The notes: a model not told the origin generated them from the sequence alone. Shown: positions 34,901 to 46,315, counted from the stretch's first letter. The stretch: DNA of 64,000 nt from Charina bottae (GCA_023362775.1 JALMGJ010000015.1:6232501-6296500), one strand, 5' to 3'. Made by a program: numbers and translations.

Positions 34901-35903
34901 TGCTCACTGCAGATCTGACTTATGTCCTTCTATTTTTTAGCTTTGTGAAAGAAGACTTGATCTCCCCTACAGGAGAGAATCAAAGGAACAGGGTAGAGGA
35001 CTGACACCACCAGGAGAAACAGATGCCAATACTGTATTTAGTGCATGTCTGGATTTGGGGAAAGATATTACTGAAACCGATTCAGCAACATCCAAATTGC
35101 AATAGCAAAAATAGTGGGATTAGTATCTTGCTTCAAAAAACAATGGGTTGTTGGAAGATCACTCCAGATCTCAGATGGAAGGCATCTGGCTAAAATAAGT
35201 GCCTATCTCAGCATTGGCCTTTGACAATACTGAAACAGTCAAGAATTGAAGTAGCAGCTACTGTAAATGATCTTGATCACCACCTTAACTATGCTAATGC
35301 GAAAATCATTAATAAAGAGCTCTCTCATTAGCCTTTAGCCTGCATCTCATCACGTAGGAACCCAATTAATAGGTTCATCTTACTTTAGAAAATCTTGCAA
35401 AGAATTCCAAGCTCCTGCAATATTTTCAAGAACAATTCACATCTGCTTGCTTAATCTAAGGTTAAATCCATGCCTGTCTCTGTTAACACCTGTTGCTGGG
35501 GTTTCACAATTCCCAGGTTCATATTGGCCATAACAATCCAGCAATTGTGATCCTTTGGAGAGTGACGTTCCCTCCTTAATGTCATAGCTCAATAAATATG
35601 GAAAGAGAAATATTCTCTACATCCCAGAGAATAAGCACGGAACAGCCTTCACACAGATGGACACCGGGACATGGCACTAGACATGCCTAAATGCAGCTAA
35701 CGTGCATTTGGTCAGGCATGTTACAAATGTTACTCTAGGAAACAAGTAACCATTAACTGACAGAAAAGCAGATTTCCAAGAAGACTCAATAAGCCAAAAA
35801 AAAAAAAAAGCTTTAAAAATAGAAGTCCAAAACATCCATTCTTGCTTCCCCGTTTAAAAAAAGTGTTCAAATGTCTTGGAGAAAAGGGTTGAGCTGTACT
35901 GTG
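31940..35903 (-). other. PLA2G15: Candidate PLA2G15 3' untranslated region
   Basis: Nearly 4 kb of largely single-copy sequence follows the stop codon with no recognisable coding exon. A canonical AATAAA is present on the minus strand (complement of 31955-31960), so cleavage near 31.93-31.945 kb is plausible. Earlier AATAAA motifs also exist, for example the complement of 32712-32717, so shorter 3' ends are possible. A Tc1/mariner-type MITE (33757-34132) lies inside. The extent is inferred from sequence alone. Confidence 0.4.
33757..34132. mobile_element. Tc1/mariner-type MITE in the PLA2G15 3' UTR
   Basis: CAGGTAGTCCTCGACTTACG and its inverted counterpart ending AAGTCGAGGACTACCTG lie between TA dinucleotides. 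It lies inside the presumed 3' UTR, so the transcript would contain an imperfect hairpin. Confidence 0.82.
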
Positions 35904-36415
35904 TCATGAGCCAAAGAGAACCTTTTTAACATAGTGTATCGTTAGGTTATGATACAGCATTTCAATATGTTCACTTCCTGGAAGCTCATAAAGAATCACC
36001 TCTTGTTTCTGCTGGCCCACCCACTTCCGGCACTGCAAGGCACTTTCTAAGTTCACTGTTCCATCTCCGTTCCCGTAGAAGATCGTCGGCTCCTTGTCTG
36101 GTAACCTGTCGTAGAAAAATGAGTCTGGAGTATTTACCCCGGTGCCATAAAGACAGTGTATGCGTACCCCTGGGGGAGTCATGCTGTAAACCAAAGCTTC
36201 AGTATCTTTTCTCATGAGCCAACCATCCTCAAAACCAATGTCCACATAGAACTTCTGGAAATCCCGAATAGTGTAGTTTGCAGCTGGTGTGCTGACGAAG
36301 ATCTTATCTGGAGACCATGTGTAATTGTAAGGAAGCAACCAGCTGGTGGAAACCGCAGATCTTTGCTGGTCCCTGATCTTAAAGGAGCTGATAACGGGAA
36401 TCCGATTGTTGTCAC
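35904..36415 (-). CDS. PLA2G15: PLA2G15 coding exon 6: catalytic Asp/His and stop
   Basis: This terminal coding exon carries residues 250-418, from DNNRIPVISSFKIRDQQRSA to KKVLFGS and a TGA stop at 35906-35904. It contains SWLLPYNYTWSP (lid/cap region, sequon N279), a second sequon at N295, IHCLYGTG (Cys336), NGDGTVN with catalytic Asp366, ALQC (Cys377) and LPGSEHIEML with catalytic His398. The acceptor is GTCACAG|GT. No frameshift or premature stop is visible. Confidence 0.96.
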
Positions 36416-36695
36416 CTGTGACATTAAAAGTATGACTTGTTAGGGGTTCAGTTTACCATAAACTCGTAACTCAAACTTAAGCAAAAAGAAGTACAGCTTG
36501 AAGCTTAGCATATTTTCTAAGAAATTAGATAAAGACCCTTTCCTCAACAAATAATGTGGAGAGCAACAGTGCAAATGTTTGATACAAAAGCTTGCAATAC
36601 ATTAAGAAAAGCTACTGTCCATCAGGAACAGTCACTGAATTGTACCGCTTCCTGTAATCTAAGCATTTTCTTTGAGAGAGGATAAAGTGATTATA

Positions 36696-36818
36696 CAGTG
36701 ATTCGCTTAACGACCACAGCAAAAAAAAGTCGTAAAATTGGGCAACTCGCTTAACGACCGCATCGCTTAGCGATGGAAGTTCCGGTCCCAATTGTGGTTG
36801 TAAGTCGAAGACTACTTG
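36696..36818. mobile_element. Short Tc1/mariner-type MITE in PLA2G15 intron 5
   Basis: CAGTGATTCGCTTAACGACC to TGTAAGTCGAAGACTACTTG between TA dinucleotides, a 123-bp internally deleted member of the family. It lies 71 bp downstream of the exon 5 donor within a 474-bp intron. Confidence 0.75.
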
Positions 36819-36889
36819 TATTGTCCAGATCGCCCTCTGGGGATCAAACTCTACTGGATGGGTCCAGTTGTACCACAGGCCCCACCTAC

Positions 36890-37114
36890 CTGATGCCAGC
36901 ACTCGGAAAGCTTTAGCCACTCCTCCCCAAGGAGCTCCTAAGGACACGAAGTCCCTGATGTATTTGTCTTTCCACTCCTGTGGCTGATGGCTGAGGAAGT
37001 ACAGAGAATACATATTCCCCATGCTGTGGGCAATCAAGACCACCGGTTCGCCATACTCTTCATACATTATCTCGATCAGCTTCCGGAGAGCCACAAAATA
37101 GCCTCCATTCTCAT
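36890..37114 (-). CDS. PLA2G15: PLA2G15 coding exon 5: catalytic serine exon
   Basis: This exon encodes the end of Asn174 through the first base of Gly249. It begins ENGGYFVALRKLIEIMYEEY and contains VVLIAHSMGNMYSLYFL with the nucleophile Ser204, then WKDKYIRDFVSLGAPWGG, VAKAFRVLAS. The serine elbow GxSxG reads HSMGN, as in lysosomal phospholipase A2. The acceptor is TTGCAG|AT and the donor CAG|GTAGGT. The open frame continues past the donor for about 92 codons, so a transcript retaining intron 5 would encode a protein lacking Asp366 and His398. Confidence 0.96.
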
Positions 37115-37194
37115 CTGCAAGGATTAAGACACAGAAGTTATCCAACAGAATGAAGGAATTCATTATATAAAACCTTTGTTGCCTCGTCAACTGA

Positions 37195-39465
37195 TATCAA
37201 CTTTCGGATTGGCTATTTTTCAAGCTGAAATTATTGAAAGAGTGCAGTAATAATGAATGGCGTGGTGCTTTCCTTCAGGACGGCTTCATATATTATAAAC
37301 AAGTTCTTCGTAAGGAAATGTAAGACAAACACTTCCAGGTATTGTGCCCAAGTTCTGAATTGGTATTTGCTAACTAAATAATTCCTTTTAATTTGGGAGA
37401 TGTGTATACCACCCCCAGGGACTCAAGACATGAGGTTTAATTATCATTCTAGGAAATATATTAAAGTTTAGATGTAAATGTAGAAATTCTTTGCCACCTT
37501 CTTCTCACACTTTCTAAAGAACAAAAATATCCCTAGGGTTGATCTCATGATCTGAGGATAAGATATGGTACTGTAACTGCAACACACCCAGAAAAACTTA
37601 TTTTGAGCAATGACTTCATGAAGCAGATGTGCTCCAGCCTATTTCCTGAAAACAGATTCCCTAAAGCGAATCTGTTTTCAACAATATTTATAAAACTATG
37701 AAGACATACTTGCATTTCACCTGATATAATCCCAGAACTAGGACTAAGTTCAGTGATTTGCATGTTTTCTAGCACTCCTTCAAAGACTCACAATCACAGA
37801 ATTGAAACCTGAAATTTCTGATAAAAATTAAATCTGAAAGTTAATGCTGTCTTTTTTTAGAACTGGAAAGTTTTAATTCTTTACATGAATGCCTTTCACT
37901 AATTTAGCATTAAAGCCCAAGAGTTTGATCTTAGTGTGAACAATGTCGGTTTTAAAAATAATAACCACTATTTATATATTTTTATACCTTATAGACAATT
38001 TCTTTAGTTTTATATTTCAAAATCCCTTTCTCCTTGCTTGTTGGATATTTTAAACCATGAATTGTTAATTTTTGGTAGCACTGCCCATTCTTTTCATTAT
38101 TCTTATGATTCCATTATGCTTGTTTAAAACTGCAACAATTTACACAAAAAAATTGACAGGGTTTTGTCAATGTACTCCGTTTCCTAAACGTTTCTGCCTA
38201 AAGCTCATAATTCAAGGTAAATTCAAGGTATAGTGACATAGCTATATTCTGAGCTTGGGTTTAAAAAGGCTGTTCTTTTAAATAAAAAGAGAGCAGCTTA
38301 TATAAACTGGCATAAACCAACAGCAAAAAACTTGAGTTTGTTTAAACACAAATATACACCTGCCTTCTGCATACTTGAAGATTAGCAGCAGACTATGTAA
38401 AATAGTTTCACAGAGGAACACAGGCTTTTCCACTGTCAGGGTGATTTAATCATGTTGCAATTTTTTCAACCCTTTTTATCAATCTCTCTCTAGTATTTAA
38501 TCAGAGCCCTTGGTTTTCTTGCAGCTTGAGACCAGTGAAGTGAGAAGGTCACCAAGATTAATTGGCAAACAGTCTCGTGACATTTGGTTGCATCAGGGGG
38601 TAGTTCAAGTCACCAAGAATGTTTGCATGCAGTTCTGAGGATATCAAATTCCTAACTTGTTTTTAAGTAAGCAGCGTCAACCAACGAGAAGTATCTGAAT
38701 GCCTAAAGAACCTGGAAGGAGGCGGATAGCATCTTGTCCCACAAGCAAATTAAAAGGCAGATGGTTTTGTGAACTGCAGCCCATTTCATCAGATGCATCT
38801 CATGAAGTGAGCTATAGTTCACAAACAGCATATGACTTTTAATAAAACGTGTTAGTCGGAAAAGTTGCTACTCAAAACCCTCTTTGATTTTCGGCTACCG
38901 TACACTAACACGGCAATCCTCCTAGAACATCTGAAAAAGTTGGAAAGCTTCTGTGCAGCTCATCACAGTTTCAATTCCTTATGAAATCCAACCCTCACGT
39001 TTCCTTTTTGCAAAGATATGTAAAGGAAGCAGCACTTCGCAAGAATGAAAGGGTGTCCCCCCCCACCCAACTGGGAAAGTTGTTGGGTTTTTAAAAAAAA
39101 ATTTAGCTCATTAGTGGTCAGTGGCTGAAAATGAAACCTGACAGGCGACAAAATTAAAATCTCCAATTCAGCTGCGGAGCCTGCCAGATGCTGAAGAATG
39201 CAAGCAGAAAAAATAGCATCAATCACCTGCCAACAGAACATCTTCAACAGTGTGCTGCATTTGGTTTTAGAGAAACAAATTAAGTAAGATTTCAAAAGGG
39301 GTGGGGGTGGGGGGAGAGATGAGCATCAAGATCCTAGTTCAGTGGTAAAACCAAAGTTTCTTAGAAAGTGGCAAATTTGGGCCTCTGGTTCACTGTGTTC
39401 AGATGGTTTATGTACACCGTACATAAAAAGACAGGTGGAGCGTCCATTGCACCACCATGACTAAG
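37195..39465 (-). other. PLA2G15 intron 4, single-copy-looking part
   Basis: This is intronic sequence with no recognised exon or well-formed repeat. An unidentified 110-codon frame on the minus strand (38963-39295) is unsupported. Confidence 0.45.
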
Positions 39466-39469
39466 ATTG

Positions 39470-39660
39470 GCCCCCCACCTTAATACTCTCCCAGAAGGCC
39501 TTGAAGACATGGTTTTGCCAGTGGGCCTGGGGATCCCAGGTTGATGCAGAGCCCATCAAATGGTTTGTTTGAATGTATTGCTGCTACCGGGGGGGGGGTG
39601 TAGTGGGTTTTGTATTTGGGATTTGATTTTTGTAAGCCGCCCGGAGTCACCGTGAGTTGG
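39470..39660 (+). mobile_element. L2/CR1-like LINE 3' end, left part
   Basis: CCTTGAAGACATGGTTTTGC to TAAGCCGCCCGGAGTCACCG matches the 3' end at 58030-58200. The BovB insertion at 39661-40510 splits it; the rest (CAGCCATATAAATCTC) resumes at about 40523 and ends near 40550. Confidence 0.72.
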
Positions 39661-40510
39661 TTGTTGTTCAGTCGTTTAGTCGTGTCCGACTCTTCGTGAC
39701 CTCATGGACCATAGCACGCCAGGCCTTCCTGTCCTCCACTGTCACCCGGAGTTTACTCAAATTCATGTTCATAACATCGGTGATGCTATCTAACCATCTC
39801 ATCCTCTGCCGTCCCCTTTTGCCTTCAGTCTTTCCCAGCATCAGGGTCTTTTCCAGTGAGTCCTCTCTTCGCATTCGGTGGCCAAAGTATTTGAGCTTCA
39901 GCTTCAGCATCTGTCCTTCCAATGAGCAGTCAGAGATGATTTCCTTTAGGATTGACTGATCTGACCTCCTTGCAGTCCAAAGGACTCTCAAGAGTCTTCT
40001 CCAGCACCACAGCGCAAAAGCATCAATTCTTCGGCGCTCAGCCTTCCTTATGGTCCAACTCTCACAGCCATACATTACTACTGGAAAAACCATAGCTTTA
40101 ACTAACTATACGGACCTATGTCGGCAAGGTGATGTCTCTGCTTTTTAATATGCTGTCTAGGTTTGCCATAGCTTTCCTCCCAAGGAGCAAGCGTCTTTTA
40201 ATTTCATGGCTGCAGTCACCGTCTGCGGTGATCTTGGAGCCCAAGAAAATAAAATCTGTCACTGCTTCCATTTCTTCCCCTTCTATTTGCCAGGAAGTGA
40301 TGGGACCAGATGCCATGATCTGGGTTTTTTTAATGTTGAGTTTTAAGCCAGCTTTTGCACTCTCCTCTTTTACCCTCATCAAGAGGCTCTTTAGTTCCTC
40401 TTCACTTTCTGCCATTAGGGTGGTATCGTCTGCATATCTGAGGTTGTTGATATTTCTCCTGGCAATCTTAACTCCGGCTTGTGATTCATCCAGCCCAGCA
40501 ATTCTCATGA
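39661..40510 (-). mobile_element. BovB (RTE) LINE, 5'-truncated, with RT domain end
   Basis: The minus strand encodes an RT segment with the catalytic YADD box (NNLRYADDTTLMAESEEEL) and a second frame with MVFPVVMYGCESWTIRKAER, MRREDSLEKTLMLGKTEGKR and the BovB C-terminus. A 4-bp duplication (AACTAACT at 40100-40107, single in the copy at 3961-4450) shifts the frame between the two. Perfect 12-bp duplication ACCGTGAGTTGG flanks it (39649-39660, 40511-40522). Confidence 0.95.
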
Positions 40511-40886
40511 ACCGTGAGTTGGGCAGCCATATAAATCTCTTTAATTAATTCATTAGGGTTAGGGTTAATTAATTAATGACTTATTGGAGCATAACCTGAG
40601 GACATCCTGTCACTGTATAATCACTATCTTTTTTTCCCCTGTTTTTTGGTATTTCAGCTAAAAAAAAAACAAACCCAAACATTTGACAATTTGAAATCAA
40701 AGGGACTGGGGGACCCGCCCATTGAGGAAATGTCTACCAGGGGAGACACAACCACGTCAAAAATAGAGATTTACCAAAATATTACCAACTTCCCTATTTC
40801 ACACACCCCGACCTGCCCAGGACACATGCTACACTCCCAGCTGACATGTGTCAATTTTTGGGGGAAATGGGACATTTCTAAACCAA

Positions 40887-41155
40887 TATGTCTATGAAGG
40901 TTCTCAGTCATCCAGGTGGAATTGTCTGTAGCTTGAATCATGTCAACTGGATTTCTATTTTCTCAGTGGAAACGTTTCGCTCCTTATCCAAGGAGCTTCT
41001 TCAGTCTGAGGAAAGTTGGTAAGGGAATCCTAAAAATTTTTAGGATTTTTAGGATTCCCTTACCAACTTTCCTCAGACTGAAGAAGCTCCTTGGATAAGG
41101 AGCGAAACGTTTCCACTGAGAAAATAGAAATCCAGTTGACATGATTCAAGCTACA
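40887..41155. mobile_element. Palindromic Penelope-like insertion D
   Basis: The arms meet near 41040. The right arm has CTGAAGAAGCTCCTTGG then GGAGCGAAACGTTTCC, and the left arm the complement. A 16-bp duplication GACATTTCTAAACCAA flanks it (40871-40886, 41156-41171). It lies 186 bp from PLA2G15 exon 4, in intron 4. Confidence 0.77.
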
Positions 41156-41340
41156 GACATTTCTAAACCAAGTACATCCATAACCTTTATTTTCTGAGCA
41201 AACTTATAAGACCACTTGAAATGCAGAAACATCCTTGGAAATTTTTATTCCAGAAGATGGTCTTTTGCTTTATAGCATGGTAGCTTTCTTTTTATTAAAA
41301 GATCTAAGAGCCCAAATCCTCATAATAATGAATTTCATAC

Positions 41341-41439
41341 TTGGTGCCTTCCGCCAATCATAGGGTGCGCCTCTAATATCTTCATCTCGCTGATAGCCCA
41401 AGTCTACTAGTTTCTGCACCAGCGTGTAGAAGTACGTGC
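41341..41439 (-). CDS. PLA2G15: PLA2G15 coding exon 4
   Basis: This exon encodes the end of Gly141 through the first base of Asn174. The translation is TYFYTLVQKLVDLGYQRDED followed by IRGAPYDWRKAP. The RGAPYDWR motif is a hallmark of the LCAT/PLA2G15 family. The acceptor is CCACAG|GC and the donor CCAA|GTATGA. The exon is only 99 bp, and its reading frame continues correctly from exon 3 to exon 5. Confidence 0.94.
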
Positions 41440-41747
41440 CTGTGGACAAAAAGAGAATCTGCGGGTCTGCAAAAGTTCAGTTAACAATATTCCCTCTGCA
41501 CAGAGTGCTCTTAAACACAGAGATTCTTCTGCAGCCAATTCTCATACATTCAAGGATAGTTATAACATAAGTTAATTTGCTCAAACGAGTAAGTTTTCAG
41601 ATAAATTTGCTCCAACCTGGCATCATCCAAAATGATTAGACTTTAACTTTTGTTCTACCCAACGTAACCATTTTTAAGCAAAAACTAATTGTTTCCAGTT
41701 TTCAACTAAAATACAAATGATCTCCAAATATACCTCAGATGTATGTA

Positions 41748-42084
41748 CTGTATATACTTTTGGATAAGCCCATCTGTGGATAAGCCGACCCTCCAATTTT
41801 TAACCAAAATGGCATGAAAAATGTGCCACCTGCAGATAAGCTGACCCTTGAAATTTTCTTCTTTTAATTTTCACAATTGGCTTATCCACGGGTGGCGCAT
41901 TTTTCATGGTATTTTGGTTAAAAATTTGAGAGTCTGCTTATCTGTGGATAGGCCCATCCACAAATATATATGGGATATATGGATGAGGGGAAAACCTACT
42001 GTATATACTCCCAGATAAGCTGAACCCAACTTTTTGGTGTATTTTGGCACCTAAAATTATCAGCTTATCCGTGAGTATATACGG
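41748..42084. mobile_element. Two adjacent Tc1/mariner-like MITE remnants
   Basis: CTGTATATACTTTTGGATAA opens the first and GAGTATATACGG closes the second, with GGATAAGCCGACC / CAGCTTATCC motifs in inverted order. A second opening, CTGTATATACTCCCAGATAA, lies at about 41999. TA borders fit Tc1/mariner. Confidence 0.6.
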
Positions 42085-42399
42085 TAAGCGTTCTTGCTAT
42101 ATGAAGGAAATTATTCCACTACAAACAGATCTCAAAGCAGGGAAGAAATGTATCCTCCCCATTTGCATTCCCTGGGATAACAGCTTTTGAACATTCTCTC
42201 CTTCGAATTCAAGACTGAAAAGCAAACTGTTGCCTCTTTTGCATTATTTATTTTTTCATTTATTTATTAATCACTTTTGTGAGCTACCCGACTCCCAATG
42301 ACTCTTGGCGGCTATATGCTGCAATATTGACCCTGTCTGGACAAAAAAGTAGGAATGTCCTTTTTATTAAACTATCTGGCCATTTGGATTTTATAATTT

Positions 42400-42505
42400 A
42401 TTTATTGTATTATTTGATTGTATTTTTATATTCTTTATTCTATTTTAATCAGTTTTATTGTAAACCGCCCAGAGTTCCCCGTTGGGGGAGATGGGCAGTC
42501 ATATA

Positions 42506-42551
<46 letters not shown>

Positions 42552-42598
42552 ATGAATGAATGAATGAATGAATGAATGAATGAATGAATGAATGAATC
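42400..42598 (+). repeat. LINE 3' tail with (TTAG)n(GAAT)n
   Basis: AAACCGCCCAGAGTTCCCCG and GGAGATGGGCAGTCATATAA run into about 11 TTAG units (from 42507) and then about 11 GAAT units. Confidence 0.8.
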
Positions 42599-43314
42599 TG
42601 GACTCAATGAGCTATAATGAGTGCTAGCAGATCTCTTCCTCATTTTGCAGCTTTTCCTTTTCTTCTTCTTAACTAAAATTAATAAAAAAATAAAAATTAC
42701 TTTTGCAGCTTTTTCCAATCTATTTTTTAAAGTCTATTCTTAATTTTTTTTAAAATTTCCCAACTTCCGCAAATGCCCAGAACAGGTGGCATTATCTGTA
42801 AGTTTAACGTTTCCTCAATTGCTAAACACTGACCACACCCTGCAAAAGCTGGGTGCAGTTTTAGCCTTATTTTATTACATTTAGCACACGTAAAACAGAA
42901 GTAGCCTTGTAGCATTCCGACCAGTATCTAGAAAGACGGGGTTCTAAAACTTTTTCTTAAAAAAAGGATTAGCTCAGCGTTTGTTGGAAGAAATGGCACG
43001 AGGGGATTTATGAAAGGATAATACAGAATAAGACTGTTTATTTCAGCCCTTGAAGATGTCATGAATCGACATCCAGGAAGTCCTTCTATTTATGTAGCTG
43101 TAAGATTCATGAGCTGTTATTGCTTCAGTCATCCCAAATTATAAAAACAAGTGAGTTTCCTTAGCTCAGGTTTTGCTCCATGTCACTCTGTTTAGTCGCA
43201 CTAAGGCAAAGTAGTACAAAGTAAGTTGCGTTGATCTCTCCTGCCATCACTCTCTTCTCTCAGTAGACTAATGCGTACCAAATTCTTCTACATGAGCGCG
43301 CGCGCACACACACA

Positions 43315-43712
43315 CGTAGTCCTCGCTTAACTACAATTGGGACCAAAATTTCGGTTGCTAAGTGAAGCGGTCATTAAGCGAATCCGACCCAATTTTACCT
43401 TTTTGTGGCAGTCATTAAGCAAATCACCGTGGGCATTAAGCGAACCGCGTGGTTGTTAAGTGAATCATGCGGTTCCCCATTGATTTTGCTTGCAAGAAGC
43501 CGGCCAGGAGGGTCGAAAATGGCGATTACGTGACCACGGGATGCTGCGACGGTCATAAATGCAAACTGGTTGCCAAGCGCCCAAATCGTGATCACGTGAC
43601 CGGAGAGACACTGCAACGGTCGTGTGAGGAACGGTCGTCTTTTTTTTCCCAGCACCGTCGTAAGTCTGAACTGTCACTAAACGAATGGTTGTTAAGCGAG
43701 GACTACGTGTGT
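43315..43712. mobile_element. Tc1/mariner-type MITE flanked by CA/GT tracts
   Basis: CGTAGTCCTCGCTTAACTAC and GTTAAGCGAGGACTACG are the termini. (CA)n lies on the left and (GT)n then (AC)n on the right, so the dinucleotide tracts extend the inverted repeat. It lies in PLA2G15 intron 3. Confidence 0.75.
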
Positions 43713-44081
43713 GTGTGTGTGTACACACACACGAATGACCACAAGATGGACCTGCAAAAAGTTTTCTATTTGTCCAGTCCAGTTACATTATTTTGCAACT
43801 GTGGATTTGTTGTACATCTTTACTGAATTTCCTAAGAGTCAGTGAAAGTGAGTCAGGGATAGGGAGAAAGATCCCTGCTAGTTGTCTCAGCACCACGCTT
43901 CTTCATTGACTTAAAGGTTCATTTAACTTATATGATCAGATCTACAGATGAGCTCTTTTGCTATTACTGTGATTAATCAGACAAGACAAAAGCAAACAGT
44001 GGCAAAAAATGTACTCTGGGAAAGGGCTACGCAGGTTTGCACTACTTGTTACTAAAACCCTGATGAAAACAGATTACATAC

Positions 44082-44200
44082 CAACACTTCTTTTACTAGG
44101 ATCAAGGAATTCCAATGAAAAGGTCTGCCCAAATCCAGGGACTTTGATATCAACCCCATCCGGGGGACCAGTAGATCCACTAGTTCGATTGTACACTAGC
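44082..44200 (-). CDS. PLA2G15: PLA2G15 coding exon 3
   Basis: This exon encodes the end of Arg101 through the first base of Gly141. The translation runs LVYNRTSG, then a variable stretch, then PDGVDIKVPGFGQTFSLEFL and DPSKRSV. It aligns well with the family and carries sequon N105-R-T, the counterpart of a glycosylated Asn in the human enzyme. The acceptor is CTCCAG|G and the donor G|GTATGT. It was found by translating across the splice borders, because the reading frame is open only over a short span. Confidence 0.93.
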
Positions 44201-44838
44201 CTGGAGAGAAAAATCAGCATGAATTCAAAGGTGAACAGAATCCTATCTGATCATGCACTGTAGTCAAAAGCTGCCTATTTTCATTCTTTGTGCCAATCTT
44301 TCTGCAAGCTTATTAGCTGGTAGCAGTCAGCATGGACTTTATGGACCTACTGTTCTGGCCCTAAGTTGTAAATAAGGAAACAAAGTGCTCATTTGAGTTC
44401 TAATGACCAAAACACTCAGAATGTGTTGGATTTAGTTGAGAAAGAACACAGCCAACCCATAATGTTCTAAGTAGGGTGCTTTGTTCTGAGCTGAAAGTAA
44501 ATTGTTTGAAATTAGCCATATCCTACTTAATAACTACACATTTTAGCTATTTTCAGTACCAGAGCATACCACTGCAGGGCAGATTAAGTCTAGGGAGGAG
44601 TGATCAGCTTCCTTTAATAATTTATTGGTTAAGTGGAATGTGCCATAAAGCAGGCAAAAAGGGTTATGACACTGTCAGTCAACTTTAAATAGATTAGTTT
44701 AACAAAGCTCTTCCAGAAGACTTAATATAGCCTAAGAAAAATATCCACTTAATACTGCAAGCCCAAAAAGTCAAATATAATTGTTACAAAAAGATCCTGG
44801 GAAGCAAACGATTAGTTCACCTTTCCCAATCAGAAGTA

Positions 44839-45173
44839 AGGTAAAGGTAAAGGTTCCCCCTGCACAGTTGTGCAGTCGTGTCCGACTCTAGGGGCCGGTG
44901 CTCATCTCTGTTTGTTAGCCAAAGAGCCAGCGTTGTCCGAAGACGGTTCCACGGTCATGTGGCCAGAATGACGGACGTGGAACGCTGTTACCTACCCACC
45001 AAAGTGGTCCCTGTTTATCTACTTGCATTTGCATGCTTTCGAGTTGCTAGGTTGGCAAGAGCTGGGGCGAGTGCGGGAGCTCACTCCGTCACGTGGGGCT
45101 AGGGATTCAAACCTCCAAACTTGCGACCTTCCGATTGACAAGCCTGGCGTCTTACCCACTGAGCCACCACGCC
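44839..45173 (-). mobile_element. Sauria SINE, full length
   Basis: Tail AGGTAAAGGTAAAGG at the low-coordinate end and head complement GAGCCACCACGCC at the other. Perfect 14-bp duplication CCCAATCAGAAGTA (44825-44838, 45174-45187). It lies in PLA2G15 intron 2. Confidence 0.93.
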
Positions 45174-45189
45174 CCCAATCAGAAGTACT

Positions 45190-45280
45190 GAGTTACAACT
45201 CTCAGAATTCCTAACCAACATGGTCAACAGGCACAAGAGATAAGAATTCTGGGAGTTATAAGTCCAGCACATCTAGTTGG
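45190..45280. mobile_element. Decayed palindromic hAT MITE
   Basis: ACAACTCTCAGAATTCCTAA and AGAATTCTGGGAGTTATAAG are inverted cores of the 8538-8667 family. The termini are eroded. Confidence 0.5.
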
Positions 45281-45779
45281 CAGAGCCTATTTTAAGCAGG
45301 CTAACTAGGTTAAACTTAACTGCCAGGTCATTTTTCTTAGCCAGCAGTGTTCTCCATTCCTCCTATTCTACAATCTAGGTCAATAGAAACATTGATGATC
45401 TATCTCCTGAAATCCCACCCTTTTAATGGTTTCACTTAATTTGTCTCTTTCTCATGCAACTGATAGAATTAATGACTGTACTTGGCAATTTTGACCAGTA
45501 AATGAACTGATGCCTTGTTAACAAGAGGTTTATTGACTTGTTTCTACTTTCAGTTAGGAAAGAAAGACTGCATCATCTGTAGTGTTTGTTCTTATGAAGA
45601 ATTACGGTTCATATGACAACCAAGTTGATCATTAACTCACAGCTAATTCCGACCTGCAAATAAGCACACTGCAAGGTGAATAACAAGTAAAACCCAAAGC
45701 TCTTTGACCACTGTCAAAGTAAACTGTTTATCCGTGTACTGTCACAAAATTTAAACCTTAAGCCTTCTCTATCATGGTT

Positions 45780-46042
45780 CCTGCCCTCTGGAACACCGTT
45801 CTCCCAGGAGATCTGTATGGCCCCCATCCTGCCCTATTTAAATGAACCCTTAAGACTTGGCTCTATCCCCAGGCTCTGGATTACTGTGGGTGATGGGTCC
45901 CTTGGTATGGTCTTCTGGTCAATGATTGCCTTTTCCAGACTTCGGATGATTTTGGGATGTTATAATATTGCAGTACTGTTGTATTTGGTAAACCACCCAG
46001 AGTTGTAACAAATCAGGGCAGCCTATAAAATCCATAAATAAA
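45780..46042 (+). mobile_element. L2/CR1-like LINE 3' end
   Basis: CCCTCTGGAACACCGTTCTC to AAACCACCCAGAGTTGTAAC and a CCATAAATAAACC end follow the same order as 58000-58229. It lies in PLA2G15 intron 2, about 117 bp from exon 2. Confidence 0.6.
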
Positions 46043-46158
46043 CCAACTCAATTGTCAGAGAGCATTTTTTTCTCTTAATTCATGTTTACTCTTAATTTCT
46101 AGCCAGTCTCTTGACTCCCAGTATCTGACTGAATTATATAAACAATAGCGCAGCCCAC

Positions 46159-46315
46159 CTGATATTATCTATCCAGCAGTCAATGATAACTGGAAGCAAC
46201 AATTCTAAATTCAGCCACAACGTAAAATAACTGTCTGTCTTCTTGGAGCAGAGATAGTGCACCACAGATGGTTTGTCCAACTTGGCTTCTAGCTGGTTTC
46301 CCAAATCTCCTGGCA
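46159..46315 (-). CDS. PLA2G15: PLA2G15 coding exon 2
   Basis: This exon encodes the end of Val49 through the first two bases of Arg101, starting [15 protein letters not shown] and ending IIDCWIDNI. It is the strongly conserved N-terminal part of the LCAT/PLA2G15 fold, with PGDLGN near the oxyanion region and Cys71 and Cys95, which form the first disulfide in the family. The acceptor is TTACAG|TG and the donor AG|GTGGGC. The length of 157 bp keeps phase with both neighbouring exons. Confidence 0.95.

Noticed and set aside
36612..36889. Continuation of exon 5 as coding sequence
   Set aside because: The protein alignment stops exactly at the GTAGGT donor and resumes in exon 6; the continuation contains a MITE.
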